Assembly: GCF_000213555.1 (NCBI RefSeq)
Contig: NZ_GL891984.1
Coordinates: 264,700-310,672, forward strand
Direction: 5' to 3'
Length of the DNA: 45,973 bases
Origin: Dysgonomonas gadei ATCC BAA-286
GTDB taxonomy: Bacteria; Bacteroidota; Bacteroidia; Bacteroidales; Dysgonomonadaceae
In this document: piece by piece, positions 9,016-17,400 of the stretch
How positions within the stretch are numbered: position 1 is the stretch's first letter
Layout of the letters: the number at the start of each line of letters is the position of its first letter
Notes under the pieces: model-generated
The model's input: the letters and a program-made list of their open reading frames with translations, nothing else
Databases searched by the model: none
What the model was told of the DNA's origin: nothing
Translations under genes and position numbers: made by a program

Positions 9016-9756
9016 ATGAAAAAATTATTATTACTGATATCAGTCTCTTTATTTACTATCAGCCTGTTGGCTCAGAATGAAAAACCGAATGTACTGACCG
9101 AAACAGAAATACGCGAAGGATGGAAATTGCTATGGGACGGAAAAACCACCGATGGCTGGAGAGGAGCTAAACTCGATGCTTTTCCTCAAAAAGGATGGAG
9201 TATAAAAGACGGCGTACTCCGGGTTCATAAGAGTGGCGGTGCTGAGGCTGCTAACGGTGGGGATATTGTTACTGTAAGAAAATATAAGAATTTTATACTG
9301 AAAGTTGATTTCAAGATTACCAAAGGGGCAAACAGCGGCGTAAAATATTTTGTTGATTCTGACCTGAATAAAGGTGAAGGGTCTGCTATTGGCTGTGAAT
9401 TCCAGATATTGGATGATGAAAACCATCCGGATGCCAAATTAGGAGTAAAAGGTAACAGAACACTGGGGTCTTTGTATGACCTTATACCATCGCAAAGAGG
9501 CGCTTCATTTAAGTTTGATATAAATGATTTTAATACTGCAACAGTAATTGTTAAAGGTAATAAAGTCGAACATTGGTTAAACGGGGTGAAGGTTGTGGAA
9601 TATGAGCGTAATAACCAAATGTTTAATGCCCTTGTTGCTTATAGCAAATATAAGAACTGGCCGAATTTCGGAAATCTTACCGAAGGCAATATCTTATTGC
9701 AGGATCATGGTGATGAGGTATTCTTTAAGAACATAAAAATAAAAGAACTGGAATAA
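9016..9756 (+). CDS. Secreted DUF1080 protein (3-keto-disaccharide hydrolase-type domain)
   Basis: 246-residue protein with a signal peptide at about residues 1-20 (ending SLLAQ) and a single DUF1080 beta-sandwich. Landmarks are WKLLWDGKTTDGWRG near the start, WSIKDGVLRVHKSGG, FILKVDFKITKGANSGVKYF, GCEFQILDDENHPDA, then HWLNGVKVVEYER and the C-terminal ILLQDHGDEVFFKNIKIK. Members studied so far cleave 3-keto-glycosides or are lectin-like. The upstream Tat-exported Gfo/Idh oxidoreductase is the enzyme class expected to make a 3-keto sugar, so a two-step oxidation-elimination route is plausible here. No carbohydrate specificity can be read from the sequence. Confidence 0.88.
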   Translation: MKKLLLLISVSLFTISLLAQNEKPNVLTETEIREGWKLLWDGKTTDGWRGAKLDAFPQKGWSIKDGVLRVHKSGGAEAANGGDIVTVRKYKNFILKVDFKITKGANSGVKYFVDSDLNKGEGSAIGCEFQILDDENHPDAKLGVKGNRTLGSLYDLIPSQRGASFKFDINDFNTATVIVKGNKVEHWLNGVKVVEYERNNQMFNALVAYSKYKNWPNFGNLTEGNILLQDHGDEVFFKNIKIKELE

Positions 9757-10422
9757 GAAGTTAAAAGTTGAGAAGTATTTAATGTGAATCAATAGTTGAG
9801 AATAGCTGTAACTTTTTTATCTGATTTTATCTATATAGGGCAGATAACAAGCGTGTTGTCGGATGAAAAGGTAACAACGAAGACAACATGCAAAAGGTGT
9901 TACCTTTGTTACTTTTTAACAAGTAGTAAGTTTTAAGTAATAAGTAAAGAGGTACAAGTAGACGAGGTACGAGATACAAGTTGTTAACTGACGACTATTC
10001 ACTGACGGGATATTTCGCTCTGCTCTGTATGGCAAGTTAATTATTAATTGCTTTCCGTGTTACTTTTGTTACCTTTTTTACTTGACGGTCCAAAACAGGC
10101 GGTAATAAGGTTATGAAATTTCGTTGTTGACTAATAACTGCTAGCTGTTGACCAATAATTGCTAATTGCTAACTGAAATAACTGTTACATTTACATACTC
10201 AAGCTGGCGCAGGCTTTCAACCTGTGTGGTGCGTAGTAAGGTTTTTAGTTCTATTGAGCAAAGCACTGACTAGAAGTTCGCGCCAGTGGGTTGAAAGCTG
10301 AGATAACTGTTACTTTTGTTACTTTTTTGAAAAAGTTACAACTAAACGAGGTTTTATTATTAGCTGAAAACTGCTAACTGCTTTAACTCCAGATTCACAT
10401 TACAAATAAATTTTACTAAAAT
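9757..10422. other. 666-bp repeat-rich non-coding spacer
   Basis: No gene is supported. The spacer carries three copies of the 19-nt core GTTACYTTTGTTACYTTTT (9899-9917, 10059-10077, 10309-10327). It also has a short inverted pair (AAAGGTAACA 9867-9876 against 9898-9907), two further inverted word pairs (CTGGCGC 10204-10210 with 10280-10286; GCTTTCAACC 10213-10222 with 10289-10298), and degenerate GCTAACTG/GTTAACTG words. The same vocabulary recurs at 41.0-41.6 kb, so this is a genome-wide repeat family rather than a local regulatory design. Confidence 0.75.
9897..9946 (+). repeat. Dispersed ~50-bp repeat, copy 1
   Basis: The stretch reads GTGTTACCTTTGTTAC, then a T run, AAGTAGTAAGT and AGTAATAAGTA. 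A near-identical copy lies at 41193-41241, 31 kb away, also in a spacer between unrelated genes. The core contains TACCTTTG, a match to the Bacteroidota -7 element. Confidence 0.75.
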
Positions 10423-12438
10423 ATGAAGAAGAAAGTATTATTGTTTATTACTGTTATAGCATCTGTTCTTTGCGTAAATGCAAACTCCATAGACAAACAG
10501 CTATCAAGTAATATTTCGATAAAGGTTCCCGGCAATAAATCAGTAACATACAAGCTGACAGCCGATAAAGATGGTAATTTGGAGTCAGAGTCGGATTTGC
10601 CTTTGCAGATAAGCAGAAAGCTAACATCAGATGGCGATATAGTCCGTATCACAGTTAGTATTAAAGCAAAAGAAAAGGCTTATTACAATTTTAGCCAGGC
10701 ATATCTGCTCCCTGAAATGAAACATAGCGATTGCCAGTTCTATATGCCGGGATTCTGGTATCACCGCAATATGCGTTCCCCTAAGGAAGCTCCGTCTTTC
10801 CATACGAGCGATAGCTGGCAGGTAAGAGAGGACCGGCTGAGCACACCTCTTACAGGAATATATAATGAAAAATCAGGCGATTACTATACTATATTAAGGA
10901 TCGATGAGTTTGCGGACGAGACTATTGCTCAACATGCTTCGGGTGAGGTCATCTTGTCAGGGAAAACTTCAATTGGTTATACTGGTTTCCGGAATATTGA
11001 CGAGAATTCGACTTTGGTATTTGGCTTTCCTTACCACGAAGCTCCAAAAGCATATGTCCGCAAACTCACATTGATCCCACCTGTACAGGCTTTCGAAAAA
11101 TTAGAAAAAGGTGAAACACGCGATCTTGTATGGGAGGTAAGAAAAGGAAATGTAAAAGACTATTCTGCTTTCGTCTCTGATGTATGGACGTATTCATACG
11201 ACAGATTTAAGCCTCAGACCGTTGAGACGGGTTATAATGCGGAGTCGGCTAAAAAGGTAATGACCAATTTCTTTACAGAAAGTTTCGTGGATAAGTATGA
11301 CCTGAAATATTTTTCCGGTGTACATCTACGTACTGATGATTGTAAAAGCACAGGATCAGCCGAAGTCGGATTTGTGGGACGTGTTCTGATTAATGCATTC
11401 AATGCATTGGAATATGGAGAACAAAATAATCGCCCCGATTTAGTCCGGAAGGCCAATGCAGTACTTGATAGTTATTTGACAAACGGTTTTACTACCAACG
11501 GCTTCTTCCGCGAGTTTGTTGACTATTCTCATAATGCCGAGCCTAATGTTTACAGTATTCGCCGCCAGTCGGAAGGGGTATTCTCCATCCTGAACTATCT
11601 TCAATACGAGAAGAAAAAAGGACGCTCGCATCCGGAGTGGGAGAGCCGGATTAAAAATATACTGGGGAATTTCCTTAAACTGCAAGGAACAGACGGGAGT
11701 TTTCCGCGCAAGTTCAATGATAATTTTAATATTACAGATGCATCGGGGGGCAGTACTCCATCGGCAACACTGCCACTGACTATGGCTTATAGCTATTTTA
11801 AGGATAAAAACTATCTGGAAAGTGCACGAAAAACTGCTGTTTATCTCGAAAAAGAGTTAATATCCAAATCGGATTATTTTTCATCCACACTCGATGCTAA
11901 CTGCGAAGATAAAGAAGCCTCGCTTTATGCGTCTACAGCTATGTATTACCTATCTTTTGTAACCCAGGGGAAAGAACGCGAACACTATATCGACCTGTGT
12001 AAGGAGTCGGCTTACTTCTGTCTTTCGTGGTATTATATGTGGGACGTACCGTTTGCCCAGGGACAAATGCTGGGTGATGTAGGCTTTAAGTCGAGAGGCT
12101 GGGGTAATGTATCGGTTGAAAATAATCATATTGATGTATTTATCTTCGAATTTGCCACTATTCTCGATTGGCTGGCAGTGGAAAGAAAAGAGCCTCGATT
12201 CTCTGAGTTTTCGTCTGTAATAAAAAGCTCGATGCTTCAATTGATGCCTGTGGAGGGACATATGTTCGATATAGGTAAGGTTGGGTACTATCCAGAAGTA
12301 GTACAGCACACTCATTGGGATTACGGGAAAAATGGCAAAGGTTTCTATAATGACATTTTTGCTCCCGGCTGGACTGTTGCATCTCTTTGGCAAATGCTGA
12401 GTCCGGAGAGAGTTTCGGGTTATTTTGATAAGAAATAA
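10423..12438 (+). CDS. Secreted 671-residue protein of unknown family, six-hairpin-glycosidase-like
   Basis: I do not recognise the family. A signal peptide covers about residues 1-20. About 230 residues rich in beta strand follow (for example SQAYLLPEMKHSDCQFYMPG and TGIYNEKSGDYYTILRIDEF). The C-terminal 400 residues are helical with repeated paired-helix patterns typical of an (alpha/alpha)6 toroid: GFVGRVLINAFNALEYGEQN, GFFREFVDYSHNAEPNVYSI, SEGVFSILNYLQYE, DGSFPRKFNDN, LPLTMAYSYFKDKNYLESAR and RGWGNVSVENNHIDVFIFEF. That layout, a beta domain followed by a toroid, is common in glycoside hydrolases and polysaccharide lyases. Acidic residues that could be catalytic occur (DANCEDKEAS, NNHID), but none can be assigned. 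Position at the end of the SusC/SusD-GH105-DUF1080 block supports a carbohydrate role. Confidence 0.75.
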   Translation: MKKKVLLFITVIASVLCVNANSIDKQLSSNISIKVPGNKSVTYKLTADKDGNLESESDLPLQISRKLTSDGDIVRITVSIKAKEKAYYNFSQAYLLPEMKHSDCQFYMPGFWYHRNMRSPKEAPSFHTSDSWQVREDRLSTPLTGIYNEKSGDYYTILRIDEFADETIAQHASGEVILSGKTSIGYTGFRNIDENSTLVFGFPYHEAPKAYVRKLTLIPPVQAFEKLEKGETRDLVWEVRKGNVKDYSAFVSDVWTYSYDRFKPQTVETGYNAESAKKVMTNFFTESFVDKYDLKYFSGVHLRTDDCKSTGSAEVGFVGRVLINAFNALEYGEQNNRPDLVRKANAVLDSYLTNGFTTNGFFREFVDYSHNAEPNVYSIRRQSEGVFSILNYLQYEKKKGRSHPEWESRIKNILGNFLKLQGTDGSFPRKFNDNFNITDASGGSTPSATLPLTMAYSYFKDKNYLESARKTAVYLEKELISKSDYFSSTLDANCEDKEASLYASTAMYYLSFVTQGKEREHYIDLCKESAYFCLSWYYMWDVPFAQGQMLGDVGFKSRGWGNVSVENNHIDVFIFEFATILDWLAVERKEPRFSEFSSVIKSSMLQLMPVEGHMFDIGKVGYYPEVVQHTHWDYGKNGKGFYNDIFAPGWTVASLWQMLSPERVSGYFDKK

Positions 12439-12452
12439 TAGTATATAAAGGG

Positions 12453-12495
12453 TATTAGGAGGTAACTGACAGTTTGTTTTATTTACCTCCTAATA
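12453..12495 (+). terminator. 13-bp stem-loop closing the carbohydrate locus
   Basis: TATTAGGAGGTAA (12453-12465) pairs perfectly with TTACCTCCTAATA (12483-12495) around a 17-nt loop that includes TTTGTTTTAT. It begins 14 nt after the stop codon of the 671-residue protein. There is no clean T tract, but the position and perfect stem make a terminator likely. Confidence 0.65.
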
Positions 12496-12633
12496 TTCGT
12501 TTAGGCCTTTTCTGAAGGAATTGCCTGAATTTCTAGTCTAGGTATTCTTCAGATTTATTAATGAATAATGTTGTTTGATTATTAATAAGTTATATTGTTT
12601 TATCTCAAATGTTCATAACTCTATTAGCTACAA

Positions 12634-12665
12634 TTTGATAAACAATTACAATAGTCTTATTTTTG
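12634..12665 (+). promoter_or_regulatory. Bacteroidota-type promoter for the 67-residue gene
   Basis: TTTG at 12634-12637 (-33 element) and TATTTTTG at 12658-12665 (-7 element, exact match to TAnnTTTG) are separated by 20 bp, the optimal spacing. The start codon is 22 nt downstream of the -7 element, giving a short untranslated leader. This is the cleanest promoter in the window. Confidence 0.75.
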
Positions 12666-12687
12666 CGTATTGTAAGTTTATAGCATA

Positions 12688-12891
12688 ATGACCCCAAAAC
12701 ATTTTACAAAAGATCACTGGTATTCAGCCCGGTATGAAAGCGGCTTTAGTATAATATTTCAAGTTGTTGATCCCGATGGTGAGAACTTCACTTTATGTCG
12801 TAAAGATGGAGTGATTGTAAATTCCATACCAAGCGGCTATGAAGAAATTATTTCATATGGCATTGTTGAACCGGAATACGAATATCTATGA
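12688..12891 (+). CDS. Small protein of unknown function, 67 residues
   Basis: The product (starting MTPKHFTKDHWYSARYESGF, ending EPEYEYL) has no signal peptide or membrane segment. It is aromatic-rich and acidic near the C terminus and looks like a small, single-domain, strand-rich fold. I do not recognise the family. The gene is well supported because an optimal promoter ends 22 nt upstream and an AT-rich hairpin starts 8 nt after the stop, so it is a monocistronic unit. It separates the carbohydrate locus from the sulfur/peptide cluster and need not belong to either. Confidence 0.7.
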   Translation: MTPKHFTKDHWYSARYESGFSIIFQVVDPDGENFTLCRKDGVIVNSIPSGYEEIISYGIVEPEYEYL

Positions 12892-12898
12892 ATTATAT

Positions 12899-12925
12899 AA
12901 TAATTAATGGCTATTAATTATTTTT
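12899..12925 (+). terminator. AT-rich hairpin with T run after the 67-residue gene
   Basis: AATAATTAAT (12899-12908) pairs with ATTAATTATT (12913-12922) around the tetraloop GGCT and is followed by TTT. The stem is all A-T, so it is weak thermodynamically, but shape and position fit an intrinsic terminator. Confidence 0.55.
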
Positions 12926-13033
12926 AGAGTAGCAACATAATTATACTAATTTTCTCAATATATAATTCATATAACATAAAAAATATGATCTTTTCATTTT
13001 CTATTTTATAACATATACCTAATGCATGGTATA

Positions 13034-13084
13034 AAAATACCATGATCATGGTATTTTATATAATGCTAGCGAATCATAATTTTG
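13034..13084 (+). promoter_or_regulatory. 24-bp palindromic operator with downstream -7 box, promoter of leader peptide 1
   Basis: Positions 13034-13057 form a perfect 24-bp palindrome with half-site AAAATACCATGA. Its right end, TATTTT, sits where the -33 element belongs, because TAATTTTG (13077-13084, exact TAnnTTTG) starts 19 bp later. An overlapping alternative hairpin pairs CATGGTAT (13025-13032) with ATACCATG (13037-13044). A 21-of-24 match to the palindrome occurs at 39683-39706, again 19 bp before a -7-like box. I infer a transcription-factor operator that overlaps the promoter. The cognate regulator is not in the window. Confidence 0.6.
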
Positions 13085-13136
13085 TTTCATGAAAATCAAA
13101 TAACAAAAAGATTTTAAATTTCTAAAAAATAGCAAA

Positions 13137-13277
13137 ATGAAAAGATTTACTAAACGACAGAAAGAACGGCGATATGATCCTTCCGGGATACATGGCCTTC
13201 TGAATATCACTTCTGCTTCCACTTATCTTACACCTTCTACAATCTCCGGCATGCGAATGTCGATGTGTTGCTTCTAA
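13137..13277 (+). CDS. Leader peptide 1 with C-terminal Cys-Cys, candidate cysteine attenuator
   Basis: A 46-codon frame begins at ATG 13137, about 50 nt below the -7 box, and ends in TAA. The N terminus is strongly basic (MKRFTKRQKERR); the C terminus is MRMSMCCF-stop. Leader 2 at 31195 ends MRMCC-stop, and the two genes share the DNA words ATGCGAATGT and ATGTGTTG at that end; the difference is one 6-nt insertion. A short hairpin followed by a T-rich tract begins 9 nt after the stop codon. Adjacent Cys codons beside the stop suit ribosome stalling when charged tRNA-Cys is scarce. The translated peptide probably has no function beyond this. The regulatory role is inferred. Confidence 0.62.
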   Translation: MKRFTKRQKERRYDPSGIHGLLNITSASTYLTPSTISGMRMSMCCF

Positions 13278-13285
13278 TTCCTTAT

Positions 13286-13316
13286 TATAGCTTCCGCTAT
13301 ATCTTTCGCTTTTTCT
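13286..13316 (+). promoter_or_regulatory. Candidate attenuator hairpin after leader peptide 1
   Basis: TATAGC (13286-13291) pairs with GCTATA (13296-13301) around the tetraloop TTCC, followed by a pyrimidine-rich tract TCTTTCGCTTTTTC. It lies where a stalled or released ribosome at the Cys codons would affect folding. The stem is only 6 bp, so it is a candidate only. Confidence 0.4.
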
Positions 13317-13443
13317 TTATTCTCAAAAAATAAAATCTTCCTATTTCCCCATAGGTAACCCAATAATAATATAACCTAGATTAAGGTCTGGAATTTTATA
13401 TATTCTGATATAAAAGCATATAAAACAATAATATACAATAAAT

Positions 13444-14379
13444 ATGAAAACAATGAAGCTTTTCAAATCAATATTGGTCACTCTTCTTATTTCCTCTCCA
13501 ATATTTGCTCAAAATAATGTAAACGAAACCATATATATCAAAAGCTCACGCTTTGCATCTCCCCTGATTGAAAAATGGATAAATGAATATACTAAAGTGA
13601 ATCCTCAGGCACAGATCAAGCTGGCTGATAATAGTGTAAAGGCAGAAAATATTGCCTTAAAAGTAGTGGTGTCAGACAATAGTAAAAACGGATTGCAGAT
13701 TGGCGAACAAATCCTGTTCTTCGGTCGATATGCGATCTTGCCTGTCATTGGTAAGGACAATCCGTTACTCGCTGAGTTTTCTAAGAAAAAGTTAAATGAT
13801 AAAAGAATTAAAGATCTATTCTTTGAAAAGGATATACTTAGCGAAGACACAAATTCGTCAAAACCGGATTATGATGTAACTGTATATTCCGGAAATAACA
13901 ACGAATCAGTAGCACATAGCTTTGCTTCGTATTTCGGATATACTTCCTCAAGCCTGAAGGGTAAAAAGATCTCGGGTGATGATGCATTTCTCATAAATGC
14001 CATACAGAAAGATAAAACGGGTGTCACATTCAACGCTTTGGGCAATATATTCGATATTAATACCCGGGGGTTGAAAGACAATATCACCATTCTTCCGTTG
14101 GATGTAAAGAAAGAATACCGCAATTATTTTACGGAATCGGTCAATATAGACAACGTGATTGAGTTATTGGAGTCGGAGCCTGTCGATTTAATCCCTGTAG
14201 ATAATATCGGGTTTGCATATTCTCCCGGAAATAAGGCGGTGAAGGAGTTTCTTGTATGGGTTCTGACCGAAGGCAAGACATTCAACCATAGTTATGGTAT
14301 TCTAAACCCGGATGAAAAAGTACTTACATACCAGATAAAAGAACTGGAAAAAGTACTTTATACAATGAATCTGAAATAA
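13444..14379 (+). CDS. PstS-like periplasmic substrate-binding protein
   Basis: 311-residue exported protein with a signal peptide at about residues 1-23 (ending SPIFAQ). The body looks like a type 2 periplasmic binding protein of the PstS-like superfamily: IYIKSSRFASPLIEKWINEY near the N terminus, GRYAILPVIGKDNPLL in the first lobe, a SGNNNESVAHSFASYFGY stretch resembling the anion-binding serine loop, and DKTGVTFNALGNIFD. It is the first protein gene after leader 1, and no ABC permease or ATPase gene is near. It may act as a stand-alone binding or sensing protein beside the TonB-linked receptors. Phosphate, sulfate or another anion are all possible ligands; sulfate-like ligands would fit the context but are not shown. 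Confidence 0.72.
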   Translation: MKTMKLFKSILVTLLISSPIFAQNNVNETIYIKSSRFASPLIEKWINEYTKVNPQAQIKLADNSVKAENIALKVVVSDNSKNGLQIGEQILFFGRYAILPVIGKDNPLLAEFSKKKLNDKRIKDLFFEKDILSEDTNSSKPDYDVTVYSGNNNESVAHSFASYFGYTSSSLKGKKISGDDAFLINAIQKDKTGVTFNALGNIFDINTRGLKDNITILPLDVKKEYRNYFTESVNIDNVIELLESEPVDLIPVDNIGFAYSPGNKAVKEFLVWVLTEGKTFNHSYGILNPDEKVLTYQIKELEKVLYTMNLK

Positions 14380-14396
14380 TAGTTAAATGTAAGAGA

Positions 14397-14438
14397 AAGT
14401 GCTTCTCCTTCCAATTGCAGCCGGATAAAGAAGCACTT
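14397..14438 (+). promoter_or_regulatory. Intercistronic stem-loop before SusC pair 2
   Basis: AAGTGCTTCT (14397-14406) pairs perfectly with AGAAGCACTT (14429-14438) with a 22-nt loop. It lies in the 84-nt gap between the binding-protein gene and SusC. It could reduce read-through or stabilise the upstream mRNA end. Confidence 0.5.
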
Positions 14439-14463
14439 AATATTCTAAAATAGGTATTAGAAC

Positions 14464-17400
14464 ATGACAAATATACAATTTAATAAGGGTAAAAAAATAC
14501 TCTTACAGGAGAAAAAATATCTCTTTCTATCCCTGCTTTTTCTATTTTTCTTTGTTTTTTCGGCAAAAGGACAAACAGTGATCAGAGGAAAAGTATTGGA
14601 TGAGCGCAGCGGAATACCTGTATCCGGAGCTCTGATAAAAGTAAAGTCTACAAACAACGCTGTTCAGGCAGATTATGATGGTAAATTCCGGTTGTCGGAG
14701 AACAAACCCTTCCCAATCACTCTTCTTGTTTCATTTCTTGGTTTTAAAACACAGGAAATAGATGTTTATGAATCCGGCGAAGAAATTACAATTTCACTTT
14801 CGGAAAATCTGAATGTACTTGATGAAGTTGTAGTTGTGGGTTACGGCACAAAGACAAAACGGGAGTTTACGGGAGCTATATCCTCACTCAACGGAGATTT
14901 GATAAAAGATGTTCCGGTTCAGAGTTTTGAACAGGCTCTGCAAGGTAAGGCTGCCGGAGTAAGCATTGCTTTACCTAATGGACAGCTCAACTCGCAGCCA
15001 GTCATCAGGATCAGAGGTGTAAACTCAATATCCTTAAGTTCCTATCCCTTAGTAGTCGTTGACGGTATCCCTGTAAGTACAGGGAATATTTCATCGAATC
15101 GTGCGTCAAACAATCCTTTAGGTGATATCAATCCGGCTGATATAGCTTCAATTGATATACTGAAAGATGCAGCATCAACGGCGATCTATGGATCGAGAGC
15201 TGCCGGTGGGGTTATTCTTATTACCACTAAGCGTGGTAAAACAGGGCGTATTACCACTACTTATGAAGGGTGGCTTGGAATCACAAACGCTACCCGCTTA
15301 CCCGACGTGCTGAATGCTCAGCAATATACAGATATTAAGAATGAAGCAATATCTAATGCAACATCTATAGATGGCGTAGCCCGTGATGCGGCCTACGCCT
15401 TGTCTTACAACCCTGATGGCTCCGTAGTTGATACCAATTGGAAAGACTATGTGTATAGAACTGCGGTTTCACATAATCATTCACTGAATATTTCGGGAGG
15501 AACCGAAAAAGTAAATTATTACCTGTCCCTTAACTATTCCGATCAGCAAGGCTTTCTCATAGGCAATAATTTTAAGAGGAAAGGTATACGCTTCAATCTT
15601 GACAATGAGGTTACAAGTTGGCTCAAAGTGTCGGGAGGTGCGGTCTATAATATAAGTAACAATGAATCTTTCGATTCGGGAAGTTTACCCGGTGCATCCA
15701 TGACAACAACAGGGGCTACCCGGCTTGCTCTCGTGTTGCCTCCAAATGTAGGTGCCTATAATGCCGACGGAAGTTTCAACCTCAATCCAAGTAGCGGGAC
15801 ACTTGGTTCCGGAAACAACAAAGCAACTATACCATTATATAATCCGGCTGCCTTGTTCGAGTTGTCGAGATATACATCAGAGAACGACCATTTGGTAGGA
15901 AATGTAAATGCCGTCATCAAACCTGTTAAACAACTGGAACTAACGGTGCGATATGCAATCGACAGAATAAGGAGTGAAGATGTAGCATATCAAAGCCCGG
16001 AACTAGGATCAAGCGCCTATACAAGTGGTGGGTCCGTGTCCAATATCTCGACAACACGACAAACAGAAGCCTGGACGAACACGCTCGGTTTCGATGAAAC
16101 TTTTTTTAAGGACCACCATGTTTCCCTGCTGATAGGAACGGATATACAGAACTATAAGGTCTCGGCATGGGGAGCAAATGCGACTAAAGCCTCCGACGAT
16201 TTTTTCGAATATTATCAGGGTGGATGGGCTAATGTGGTAGCTGCCGGCAATCAGAAAGGCGAGAGAGTTTTTGCCTCTTTCTTCTCCCGTCTTAGCTATG
16301 AACTGAAAAATAGATATTTCATTACCGGGAATTTCAGGAGGGATGGTAACTCTGCTCTTGCAGTGGGACGTAAGTATGGTAATTTTGGCGGTGTGTCTGC
16401 CGGTTGGTTGTTGTCGGAAGAAAACTTCTTTAAATCATCGTCACTGTCAAAGGTATTCAGTGATGTAAAGCTTAATGCCAGTTGGGGACGGGTGGGTAAT
16501 GGTAATCTGTCAAACGATTATAGTTCCTATGACTTATACTCGGCCTCTTTGTACGGAGGTGCAGCCACATGGGCCATTACTCAGCAGGGAAACCCTGATC
16601 TGACATGGGAAACCAGTGAGCAAACGAACCTAGGGCTTGAACTGAACGCTTTGAAAAACAGGCTTCATTTCGAATTTGCATATTTCAATAACGATGTGGA
16701 CGGGCTGATTCTGAGCGTGGCTCAGTCACCATCTAAGGGTATTCCCGGTAACTCTATCCTCGCTAATGTAGGTTCAATGTATAATCGTGGTATTGAAGTT
16801 AGTGCCGGTTATGAGATCATTAGCCGTAAAGACCTGTCATGGAATGTAACGCTTAATTATTCTGCTATACGAAACAAAGTGACAGCCCTGGCCAATAATG
16901 ATCAGGATATTATCGGTGCTACCGGTTCAGGTAATACGAATATTACACGGGTGGGTGAGTCGATAGGAAGTTTGTATGGTCTTAAAACATTATATGTGAA
17001 TCCTGAAAACGGTCAACGAGTGTTTCTTAACGGAGAAGGAGAGGAAGTACAATACAATGGTCTTGGTAAATGGACATATTTAGATGGTAGAACAGCTCAG
17101 GCGTTATCCGGTGATGATTTTTATGTATTGGGGAATACGCTTCCCAAATGGTATGGCGGCCTGACCAGTAATTTAAGATACAAACAGTTCGACCTTAATC
17201 TGAACTTTACCTATGCAGGTGGTAACTATATAATGAACAGAACAAAGTCTACTTTAACCGATCAGATATTTTTCAACAATTCTACAGATATTCTGAGAAG
17301 ATGGACAGAACAGGGACAGGTTACAGATATGCCAAGAGTCGTAAATGGCGATAGAATTTCTTTCGGTGGTTCTACTCCTATATCCGAACATGTGGAAAAA

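Noticed and set aside
9757..10422. CRISPR array
   Set aside because: Repeat copies are short, irregularly spaced and in both orientations, with no uniform spacers and no cas genes.
13278..13443. SAM or other known riboswitch upstream of the binding-protein gene
   Set aside because: I could not recognise any conserved riboswitch core; only small hairpins and a pyrimidine tract are visible.
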